Source of the DNA: Candidatus Binatia bacterium | Lineage (GTDB): Bacteria; Desulfobacterota; Binatia; UBA9968; JAJDTQ01 | DNA length: 45,841 nt | Direction: 5' to 3' | NCBI GenBank assembly: GCA_022824205.1 | Contig: JAJEAI010000153.1 | Coordinates: 1-45,841, forward strand | Part shown: positions 7,760-14,888 of the stretch, in pieces | Numbering within the stretch: the stretch's first letter is position 1 | Layout: every line of letters starts with the position of its first letter | Notes under the pieces: model-generated | The model's input: the letters and a program-made list of their open reading frames with translations, nothing else | Told to the model about the DNA's origin: nothing | Databases searched by the model: none | Translations under genes and position numbers: made by a program

Positions 7760-7890
7760 GGCCCCCCCGGCGTGGACGTCGCCCAGAAGAAGGCGCCCCA
7801 GAGCGCGGCAACGATCAGGGCGGCGCCGAACAGCCGGGGGCCAGCGCCGAGCTGCAGCACCCGGACGGAAGCTGTGAGCCGCACCCTCAT
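7756..7890 (-). CDS. 44-residue single-helix membrane peptide upstream of aztA
   Basis: A tiny ORF starting MRVRLTASVRVLQ with a basic N-terminus, one hydrophobic helix (RLFGAALIVAALWGAFFWAT) and a short tail. It overlaps the upstream small ORF at its start (ATGA, 7890) and aztA at its end (ATGA, 7759). This double overlap, in frame with the operon and behind a Zur-like promoter, is the main evidence that it is translated. It may be an accessory subunit of the permease, or a coupling ORF that carries ribosomes into aztA. A longer 110-codon reading from 8088 in this frame has no sensible N-terminal part and is not supported. Confidence 0.6.
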   Translation of the reverse strand: MRVRLTASVRVLQLGAGPRLFGAALIVAALWGAFFWATSTPGGP

Positions 7891-8039
7891 GCCAGCGCCC
7901 CCTGAGCGGCCATGCTCACGCCCAGCCGCCGCGACGGTCCATCCGGATACCATCTCTCCATGGGTGCAGTCCGGAAGGCGTGCTCCAGCGACAGCGTGAA
8001 GGCGGCACGCGACCACCACCGTGTGAAAGTACGTGTCAT
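7887..8039 (-). CDS. 50-residue leader ORF, first gene of the zinc operon
   Basis: A short ORF starting MTRTFTRWWSRAAFTLSLEH and ending in MAAQGALA. Its ATG at 8039 has a proper ribosome site (AGGAGA, seven bases upstream) and lies about 75 bases after the predicted transcription start. Its stop overlaps the next small ORF (ATGA at 7890). It is Arg/Trp-rich with no obvious membrane segment and no run of zinc-binding residues, so a classical attenuation leader is not evident. I do not recognise it. Position and coupling make it credible as a real small protein. Confidence 0.55.
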   Translation of the reverse strand: MTRTFTRWWSRAAFTLSLEHAFRTAPMERWYPDGPSRRLGVSMAAQGALA

Positions 8040-8113
8040 CTCGATGTCTCCTGATGCGCGACTGCCGAACGCGGACGCGCGGCTTCATCCTGGAAGTCCC
8101 CCTGATGCAGTAG

Positions 8114-8150
8114 TTATTGATAAGATATTATCAATAAAGATTTTCGTCAA
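8114..8150 (-). promoter_or_regulatory. Zinc operon promoter overlapped by Fur/Zur-family-like operator
   Basis: On the minus strand, TTGACG (8145-8150) and TATCTT (8122-8127) are spaced by 17 bases, a good sigma-70 promoter. Across the -10 and the spacer lies a near-perfect palindrome, with arms TTATTGATA (8114-8122) and TATCAATAA (8129-8137) and a six-base centre that is itself half symmetric. AT-rich palindromes of this length over the -10 are typical of Fur-family repressors. The genes downstream make zinc-loaded Zur the likely ligand state. The exact consensus for this lineage is unknown, so the regulator's identity is inference. Confidence 0.75.
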
Positions 8151-8180
8151 GCCCCCACGGTTTTCGTCGTCACCGCCTCG

Positions 8181-8390
8181 GTGACGTTGCGCTTGACACT
8201 GACGACCGTGACGGCGGGCAACGATGCGTCGGCGGGGTGGGTGGCGGTGAGCGGCACGGTCACGGCGTCGGTCGCGAAGATCACGAACCTGACGAGCAAC
8301 AGGGCCTATCGGGCGCCGGTGCTGGGCGTGAACAGCAGCGGAAGCGGGGCGTCGGCGTACGGCACGGGCACCCCGAAGGCGACGGTGACC
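8181..8390 (+). pseudogene. Fibronectin type III domain fragment
   Basis: In the plus frame the stretch reads WVAVSG...AKITNLTSNRAYRAPV, then LGVNSSGSGASA and GTPKATVTG. This is the C-terminal half of a fibronectin type III domain, whose usual form is ...YTITNLTSNTAYTFRVRAVNSSGSG...ATPKA. There is no upstream half, no signal peptide and no ribosome site, and the reading frame runs on antisense into the large VWA gene. It looks like the cut-off tail of a secreted multi-domain protein left by a rearrangement between the zinc operon and the VWA operon. Confidence 0.6.
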
Positions 8391-8401
8391 GGATCGACCT
8401 C

Positions 8402-11400
8402 TCACCGCACCCGGCGCACGTGCAGGAAGGCGCGCAACGCCAGGTCCAGAAGGAAGACACCGAGGCCGGCGGCGGCCAGCGCCCACCAGATGCCCCGGAC
8501 CGAACCCGCGGCGTCGGGGTCGGCAGTGAAGAGACCCTTGAGGTCCTCCGCCAGGGTGTCGGCCCGCAGCACCTTGCCACCCGTCTCCCGTGCCAGGCGC
8601 TCCAGCAGATCCTGGTTGGCGTTCATCTCGCGATACTCCTGCGAAAACGGGACGATGAACGGGACGGTGAAGGCGACGGCGGACGCGGCGGAACCCATCG
8701 ACAAGCTGGAAACCACGGGAGGCACCGGTGGAGGCACGACGGCGGGATGCTGCACCGTGAGCAGGTTGATGCCCCGGCTCGGGGTGGCGAAGCGGGTCTG
8801 GTAGCGGCCCGGCGCCACCTGCCGGAAGGTCTCCTCCTGCAGGGTCTCGTCGGCTCGGGTGAGCAGTCCCTGGAGCTTCAGGTGGTTCAGGGGGCGTCCC
8901 GAGGGCGAGAAAAGGTCCACGACGGCGCTCATGGTCTCGCCCTCGCGCACGAAGTCCGTGCGCAGCCGGTGGTCCGAGACGTTCCGCACCGACAGCCGGG
9001 CCGTCTGCGCGGCCCACCTGGAGAACTCGGGCCACTGCACCCAGTGACGCCCCCACCGGCCCGAGACATCCGATGTGAAGGCATACACCTGGCCCAGGCC
9101 GTAGCGCCAGGACACCAGCAGCGGGTCCTCGCCGACGCGCAAGTGGACCTCCGCGCCGGGCTTCACGTGGGTCAGGACGTAGCCCAGGATCTGCGGCAGC
9201 GGCTGCCCCGTCAACCCGCGCATGGGCCCTGAAACACCCAGGGCCACCGGCGTCACGGTCTTCTCCACCAGCAGGTCCCGCGAGATGAGCAGCGTCTCGG
9301 TGGTGAAGATCTGCGGGATGGTGCGCGGGTCCACGGTGGCGTAGCTGCGCCCCTGGCCGCCCTGGGCGAGCTGGGTCATGAGCCGCCGGTCGGCGTCGCC
9401 GCCGATGGACACCGTCGATACCGTGATGCGTTCCCGGGCCATGCGGGTCACCTGCTCCACCAGGTCCGCCTTTTCGGTGAGCCCGTCGGACAGCACCAGC
9501 ACGTGCTTGATGGCGGCCTCCTCGGCGGCGAGGGCGCGGTGGCCTTCCACCATGGCCTTGAGGAGATCGGTGCCACCGTCGGAGGTGAGCCGGGCGACGT
9601 CCTCGGCGATGCTCTCGCCGCCCCCGGCCTGACGGAACGGCACCACCCACTCCCAGTTGGAGTCGAACGCCAGGATGCCCACCTCGTCGGTGGGGTTGAG
9701 CAGCTCGGCCGACGCCATGGTGGCGGCCTTGGCCAGGTCCAGTTTGGTGGTGCCGAAGGGGCCGCCGCCCATGCTGCCGGACTTGTCCACCACGAAGAGC
9801 AGCGCCACGTGGGGCAGCTCCATGCGCACCGGCGGACGCATCTCCACCGGCAAGGTCTGTTCCAGCGGCGTGCGGTAGTAGCCGCCGGCGCCGTAGCTGC
9901 GGGTGCCGCCGAGCACGATGAGCCCGCCGCCGAGATCGCGCACGAAGCGTTCGATGCGCTCCATCTTCACCTGCGAGAGTTGATAGGCGGGAACGTTGTC
10001 CAGCACCAGCAGATCGAAGCCCGACAGCTCGGGCAGGGTGAGGTTGGCGCGCGCGGGGGTCTTCTCCACCACCTCGTACCCCTGCGCCTGGAGCGCCTCG
10101 GCCATGAAGCGGCGCGCCGCGTCCGGGCCGTGGAGGTAGAGGATGCGGGAGGGTCCCTTGACGCTGACGATGCCCTGCAACAGGTTGTTCTCCGCCAGCA
10201 CGTCCGCGCCCGCCTCCGCCTCCACCATCAACTCGTACGTATGCGTGCCGCGCTGTTCCACGCTGTCGGTGAAGCTGAGCCAGTTGGCGCCGGGAGCCAG
10301 CTCCCTGCGGGTGGAGCGGATCACGCGTCCGTCGCGCAGCAGGGAGACGTTCGCGGACGACGCGCCGGCGCTGGTGAGGGCGGCCTTGATCTCGAAGGTC
10401 TCGCCGCTGTCCACCACCGAGGGCACCGCGAACTCGGACAGGTAGACTTCGTTCCGGCCCTCCGCCAGGCTCACCGGATACGGCCACACGGCCACTCCGT
10501 GGGAACGCAGCATGGGCAGCACCCGCTCCACCGAGCCGCGGTTCTCGTTGGCGTCGGAGATGAGCATGATGCGGCTCTCGCGCCCCTCGCTCAGCTCCCC
10601 CAGGGCGCCTTGAATCGCCGCCGCCAGGTCGGTCGCATCGCGCTCGGGCGGAGGCGGCAGGTCGCTCACCGGGAGCTCGTCGGTGGGGAGAAACTCCCAC
10701 TGGGGGCGCCGCGCGAAGGAGAAGAGACCCAGGCGCACCTTGGGGTTCACCAGCCCCTGGGCACGCTCCAACACGTCGGCCGCGCGCGCGCGCGCCTCCT
10801 CGCCGACGCTGTGGGAGAGGTCCACGGCCATGACCACGTCCAGCTCGGGCTCCTCCGCCAGCATGCGCGGGTTCACCAGGGCCAGCACCAGCACCGCCGC
10901 CGCGGGTATCCGCAGCCACAGCGGCAGCAGCGACCGGCGCGTGCGGCAGACCACCACGCACTCCGCCAGGAGCAGCGCCAGGGCCAGCACCACCAACACG
11001 GGCCACAGGTCGAAGCGCGTACCCGGGGCGCTCTCGGCCGCCGCCGTTGCGGCCTCCGCGGGCTCCGCCCGGTACGAGGGGCGGATGCGCGACTCCTCCT
11101 CGCTGAACAGGTTCACCGCAAACTCGCCGTCCCCGCGCGTCCCGCGGAACTGGTAGAAACCCACCTCCTCGGTGTCGCTGTAGGTGCCGGTGCGTTCCCG
11201 TGTTTGCACGGGGACCGTCTCGCCCGACGGGCTCACGAACACCAGTTGCTCCTCGTCCACGCCCACGTCGGCGACGAACGGCAGCCCCGCGGCCACCTGG
11301 CTGGCAGGGAACTCCCGGGACGCGGGCCGGAACCACGAAAAGGCGTTGCGCACCAGCAAGGGGAACGACACCCGGAACGGAAGGTCCGACCGGGTGAGGT

Positions 11401-12781
11401 CGAAGGCGAAGACCAGCGCCTTGAGGTCGCCCTTCTCCACCGCGTGGATCAGCGGCCCGCTCTCGGACCCGGCGAGGGTGACGCCGCCTTCGGGCACGAG
11501 CGTCAGGGCGTCGCGCACCACGAGCCCGTCGAGGCGCACGCCCGCTGCCAGCGGATGCGCGGAAACGGCCGACGCCAGGACCGGGCGCGGCGTCACCCCG
11601 GCCACGCGCAGGTCAAGCCCTTCCGGCACCGTGCCCATGAGGATGAAATTACCCCGCTCGACGGGCGGGGCCGGCACGCGGTCGAGCATCACCACGTCGT
11701 AGGCCGCCACCTGCTCGGTGACCCGGTCTTCGGGGATGCGGTCGATGCGCGCCAGGGTCACGTGGGGAAAATATCGCAGAAGCCGCTCCAGGTACGGATT
11801 GCCGGGGCCCACGTAGAGCACCCGCGTGGGACGCTCGTCCGGGAAGGACAGATACGCGCGGTTGTCGGTCTGGAGATCGTCGTCGATGGCCAGGAGGGCG
11901 GTGGCGCGCCCGCGCAAGGGCCCCGGGACGCCGTAGATGAGCACTTCGCGGGCGGACGGCCCGAGGGACAGCAGGCTACGGCTCACCACCCGGTCGGCCA
12001 CGGTGACCACCAGCGGTGCATGCGCCGGCCGCTCGGTGAAGTTCTGCACCAGCACCATGGCCTCGTACTCGTCGGCCTCGCCCGGGACCCGGCGGAACTG
12101 GAACCCCAGTATGCCGACGTTGTCCGCGCCGCCCTCCACCTGCGCCAACTCCAGATAGGACGTCGCCCACGGCAACTCCTCGATGCCCTTGAAGGCGCCG
12201 TCGGTAATCACCACCACCCGGTGCGGCCCCTGGCGCTTGAGGAACGTGTGCGCCAGCAGCACCGCCTCCTTCACCGGCGCCTCGGCGTCGGTGGCGTCGA
12301 GCTCTCCGGCGGTCCGTCGCAGCCGCGCACGGTCCCGGGTGAAGGGCTGCACCACCACGGGCTCCGCCGCCGCCCCGATGATCATCATGCGGTCGTTGGC
12401 GCCGAGTCCGTCGATGCGCCGGAGCAACTCCTCCCGGGCGGCGTCGAAGCGCACGCCGGAGGCGCCGGTTGCCTTCATGCTGGCGCTCTGGTCCAACACC
12501 ACCACCCAGTCGCGGGCGCCGGCGCCCACGCCCAGGAGCGCCGGCCCCGCCAGCGCGGTGATGATCGCCAGGGCCGCCAGAAGCTGCAGGATCAACGGCA
12601 GGTTGCGGTGCCAGAGCCAGCCCAGGCGGCGGCCCATGGGACGTTCCCGCAGCACCTTCTCCAGCAGGAACAACGCGGTCACGGGGAGGCGCGGACCCCT
12701 GGGACGGAGGCTGTTGAGCAGCAGGATGAGCGGCACCGCTCCCAGCAGGATCAAGAAGGCGGTGGGGAAGAGCCAGAGCAC
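8402..12781 (-). CDS. Giant BatA-like / GATase-like fusion with three VWA-type domains
   Basis: A 1459-residue membrane protein. Residues 1-85 hold two helices typical of BatA-type N-termini, then a first VWA domain with DQSASM (97-102). Residues 315-500 look like a glutamine-amidotransferase-like region. Two further helices (about 590-640) lead to a second VWA (DLSHSV, 654-659) and a third with a full MIDAS-like DKSGSM (999-1004), plus TDLL and LVLSDGLTE. Another helix lies at about 1430-1450, before a basic tail. In most genomes the first ~600 and last ~860 residues correspond to two separate genes. Here no stop separates them. It lies four bases after the DUF58 gene. Likely part of a MoxR-dependent envelope or protein-maturation complex; substrate unknown. 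Confidence 0.88.
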   Translation of the reverse strand: MLWLFPTAFLILLGAVPLILLLNSLRPRGPRLPVTALFLLEKVLRERPMGRRLGWLWHRNLPLILQLLAALAIITALAGPALLGVGAGARDWVVVLDQSASMKATGASGVRFDAAREELLRRIDGLGANDRMMIIGAAAEPVVVQPFTRDRARLRRTAGELDATDAEAPVKEAVLLAHTFLKRQGPHRVVVITDGAFKGIEELPWATSYLELAQVEGGADNVGILGFQFRRVPGEADEYEAMVLVQNFTERPAHAPLVVTVADRVVSRSLLSLGPSAREVLIYGVPGPLRGRATALLAIDDDLQTDNRAYLSFPDERPTRVLYVGPGNPYLERLLRYFPHVTLARIDRIPEDRVTEQVAAYDVVMLDRVPAPPVERGNFILMGTVPEGLDLRVAGVTPRPVLASAVSAHPLAAGVRLDGLVVRDALTLVPEGGVTLAGSESGPLIHAVEKGDLKALVFAFDLTRSDLPFRVSFPLLVRNAFSWFRPASREFPASQVAAGLPFVADVGVDEEQLVFVSPSGETVPVQTRERTGTYSDTEEVGFYQFRGTRGDGEFAVNLFSEEESRIRPSYRAEPAEAATAAAESAPGTRFDLWPVLVVLALALLLAECVVVCRTRRSLLPLWLRIPAAAVLVLALVNPRMLAEEPELDVVMAVDLSHSVGEEARARAADVLERAQGLVNPKVRLGLFSFARRPQWEFLPTDELPVSDLPPPPERDATDLAAAIQGALGELSEGRESRIMLISDANENRGSVERVLPMLRSHGVAVWPYPVSLAEGRNEVYLSEFAVPSVVDSGETFEIKAALTSAGASSANVSLLRDGRVIRSTRRELAPGANWLSFTDSVEQRGTHTYELMVEAEAGADVLAENNLLQGIVSVKGPSRILYLHGPDAARRFMAEALQAQGYEVVEKTPARANLTLPELSGFDLLVLDNVPAYQLSQVKMERIERFVRDLGGGLIVLGGTRSYGAGGYYRTPLEQTLPVEMRPPVRMELPHVALLFVVDKSGSMGGGPFGTTKLDLAKAATMASAELLNPTDEVGILAFDSNWEWVVPFRQAGGGESIAEDVARLTSDGGTDLLKAMVEGHRALAAEEAAIKHVLVLSDGLTEKADLVEQVTRMARERITVSTVSIGGDADRRLMTQLAQGGQGRSYATVDPRTIPQIFTTETLLISRDLLVEKTVTPVALGVSGPMRGLTGQPLPQILGYVLTHVKPGAEVHLRVGEDPLLVSWRYGLGQVYAFTSDVSGRWGRHWVQWPEFSRWAAQTARLSVRNVSDHRLRTDFVREGETMSAVVDLFSPSGRPLNHLKLQGLLTRADETLQEETFRQVAPGRYQTRFATPSRGINLLTVQHPAVVPPPVPPVVSSLSMGSAASAVAFTVPFIVPFSQEYREMNANQDLLERLARETGGKVLRADTLAEDLKGLFTADPDAAGSVRGIWWALAAAGLGVFLLDLALRAFLHVRRVR

Positions 12782-12785
12782 GGCG

Positions 12786-13691
12786 TTATCCCGGTCGTCT
12801 GTCCTGGGTCAGGTACCGCAGGACGAAGTCGTCGAAGGGGACGTGGCTGGTGGTGCGCCGGTAGTCCATGGCCTGGCTCTCGCAGAAGCGACGGGTGCTG
12901 TCGAAGTAGGCCTCTACCTCCCGGTGGAAGCGCTCGGCCAGGTCGCCGTCGAGGAACACCCGCCGTTCCCGGTCGCTCTCCACGTCCACGAGGGATACGT
13001 CACCGTCGGGGTCCAGCCGGTTCTCGCCCTCCCCCAGGACGTGCACCAGCAGGACGTCGTGGCGCTTCCGCGCCAGCTCCTCCAGCCCGGCACGGCACCC
13101 GGCCACGTCCAGCAGGTCGCTGAACAGCACCACCAGGCCGGGCCGCGGGTAGAGCCGGGTGAAGGTCTTCATCGACGCCTCCAGGTCGGTGCGGCCCGCG
13201 GGAGACAGTTCCTCGAGGAAGTTGAACAGCGAGAGGATCTGGCCCCGGGTGCGCGCCGGCGGCAACTGCGTCCCCACGTCCCCGGCAAAGCCCATGGCGC
13301 CGACCCGGTCATGGGTCTTGAGTCCGATGTAGCCCAGGGCCGCGGCCACGTTCTTGGCGAACTCCAGCTTGGCGGGGTCTCCGTGACCCATGGAAAGGCT
13401 GGCGTCCAGCAGGAGATACACGGTGATCTCCTCCTCCGCCGTGAACACCTTGAGCAGCAGCCGCTCCAGGCGCCCGTAGACGTTCCAGTCCACGTAGCGC
13501 AGGTCATCGCCGTGGCTGTACTTGCGGAAGTCGGAGAACTCGAGGCTGTATCCCTTGCGGATGGTCGGGTGCTCGCCCCGGGCCACGCCCCAGCTCAGGC
13601 GCTTGGCCACCAGGCGCAACTTGTCCAGCCGCGCCAGGAAGTCGGGCTCGAGGAAGCGGTGTGCCTCGTGCTGCGCCTCGGCCTGCGCCAT
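12786..13691 (-). CDS. DUF58 / VWA-like protein partner of MoxR
   Basis: A 301-residue soluble protein with the DUF58 signature EFSDFRKYSHGDDLRYVDWN followed by VYGRLERLLLK (about 51-81), then a VWA-like MIDAS segment (LLLDASLSMGHGD, 93-105). The start is the ATG at 13691, sharing one base with the stop of moxR (TGATG). A longer open frame extends far upstream but is antisense-like sequence within moxR. DUF58 proteins pair with MoxR ATPases, probably as adaptors that bring metal-dependent VWA domains to the ATPase. The next gene follows after four bases, so all three are cotranscribed. Confidence 0.9.
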   Translation of the reverse strand: MAQAEAQHEAHRFLEPDFLARLDKLRLVAKRLSWGVARGEHPTIRKGYSLEFSDFRKYSHGDDLRYVDWNVYGRLERLLLKVFTAEEEITVYLLLDASLSMGHGDPAKLEFAKNVAAALGYIGLKTHDRVGAMGFAGDVGTQLPPARTRGQILSLFNFLEELSPAGRTDLEASMKTFTRLYPRPGLVVLFSDLLDVAGCRAGLEELARKRHDVLLVHVLGEGENRLDPDGDVSLVDVESDRERRVFLDGDLAERFHREVEAYFDSTRRFCESQAMDYRRTTSHVPFDDFVLRYLTQDRRPG

Positions 13692-14716
13692 CAGGCGTGC
13701 ACCTCCGGCACCCGCGCCACCACTTCTTCCAGCACCGCTTCCGGCGCGATGCCCGAAGCCTCCGCCGCCAAGTTGAGCAGCAGCCGGTGGCGCAGGCTCG
13801 GCATGAGGTCGCGGCGGATGTCCTCGAACGAGACGTTGGGCCGCCCGGAAAGCAGCGCGCGCGCCTTGGCCGCCAGGATGACCGCCTGCAGGCCGCGGGG
13901 GCTGGCGCCGTACTGCACGTACTTGCGCGCCAGCTCGGTGCTGTGCTCGGTCTCGGAGTGGGTCGCCATCACCAGGCGCACGGCATAGTCGCGCACCGCG
14001 GCGGCCAGCGGCACCGCCCGCACCGCCTCGCGCATCTCCAGCACGGACTCCGCCGCCAACACCTTGGCGAGCGCACCGGACGGCGCGGCGGTGGTGAGAT
14101 CGGCGATGCGCGCCATCTCGTCGTAGGAAGGATAACGGACGATGAGCTTGAAGAAGAAGCGGTCCACCTGCGCCTCCGGCAGCGGGTAGGTCCCCTCCAT
14201 CTCGATGGGGTTCTGGGTGGCCAGGACCATGAACGGGCTGGGGATGGCGTGGAGCGCCCCGCCCGCGGTGACGCTCTGGTCCTGCATGGCCTCCAGCAGC
14301 GCCGACTGGGTCTTGGGCGTGGCCCGGTTGATCTCGTCCGCCAGCACGATGTTGGCGAACACCGGACCCGCCTCGAACACGAACACCTTGCGTCCCGAGG
14401 CGTCCTCGTTGACCACGTTGGTGCCGGTGATGTCCGCGGGCATGAGGTCGGGGGTAAACTGGATGCGCGAGAAGCTCAGGTCCATCAGCTCCCCCAACGA
14501 GCGCACGATCAGCGTCTTGCCCAAACCCGGCACGCCCTCCAGCAGACAGTGCCCGCCGCACACCAGCGCGATGAAGATGCCCTCGATGAGCTCCTCGTGG
14601 CCCACCACGGCCTTGTGCATCTCGCTCTTGACTTCCTCGAACGCCCGTTGCGCGCCCCGCATGCGGATGCGCACATCCTCGGTCGTCGTTTCCTCGGTGG
14701 TTGCTTCCAGTGTCAC
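13691..14716 (-). CDS. MoxR-family AAA+ ATPase
   Basis: A 341-residue AAA+ protein with Walker A GVPGLGKT (61-68), Walker B IVLADEINRA, the conserved LLEAMQDQSVT segment, sensor 1 FMVLATQNPIE and the MoxR hallmark EGTYPLPEAQVDRF. The C-terminal lid contains the GASPRGLQAVILAAKARALL segment. MoxR proteins act as chaperones for VWA-domain partners and metal-cofactor enzymes. The gene starts 172 bases after the preceding gene and is coupled to DUF58. It may have its own promoter in that gap, although none is convincing by eye. Confidence 0.95.
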   Translation of the reverse strand: MTLEATTEETTTEDVRIRMRGAQRAFEEVKSEMHKAVVGHEELIEGIFIALVCGGHCLLEGVPGLGKTLIVRSLGELMDLSFSRIQFTPDLMPADITGTNVVNEDASGRKVFVFEAGPVFANIVLADEINRATPKTQSALLEAMQDQSVTAGGALHAIPSPFMVLATQNPIEMEGTYPLPEAQVDRFFFKLIVRYPSYDEMARIADLTTAAPSGALAKVLAAESVLEMREAVRAVPLAAAVRDYAVRLVMATHSETEHSTELARKYVQYGASPRGLQAVILAAKARALLSGRPNVSFEDIRRDLMPSLRHRLLLNLAAEASGIAPEAVLEEVVARVPEVHA

Positions 14717-14808
14717 GTCAAATCGCTCCCCGGAGCCCGTGGCGGCCGGCGGCGCGGCCCAAGGGCTTCCGCCTGAAATAGCTCCAATCCATTCCCCGTT
14801 GGCCCCGA

Positions 14809-14857
14809 GCCCTTCGACAAGGCTCGGAACCGGCTCCGCGCGGCGAAGTCGAAGGGC
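14809..14857. repeat. Inverted repeat between two VWA-operon genes
   Basis: Perfect ten-base arms GCCCTTCGAC (14809-14818) and GTCGAAGGGC (14848-14857) flank a 29-base loop that begins with a smaller GAGCC/GGCTC pairing. The CCCTTCGACAAGGCTC wording resembles the dispersed palindromes common in GC-rich proteobacteria. It lies in the only sizeable gap of the operon. It could stabilise or attenuate the transcript; there is no T-run, so a simple intrinsic terminator is unlikely. Confidence 0.6.
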
Positions 14858-14888
14858 GCGCCCGGCGGCAGTGAATCATGGCTTCCGA

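Noticed and set aside
7891..8088. N-terminal 66-codon extension of the 44-residue membrane peptide
   Set aside because: A different frame in the same interval gives a 50-residue ORF with a proper ribosome site and an ATGA overlap. The extension has no such support.
8085..11336. Very long open frame (over 1000 codons) on the minus strand in another frame of the VWA gene
   Set aside because: Its Gly/Arg/Ala-rich composition is the usual by-product of GC-rich third positions. It has no domains or coherent motifs, whereas the overlapping frame has three VWA-type motifs and membrane helices.
9503..13123. 1206-codon plus-strand open frame antisense to the VWA and DUF58 genes
   Set aside because: His/Gln/Arg/Gly-rich antisense shadow of a real GC-rich gene; no motif, no ribosome site, no neighbours on that strand.
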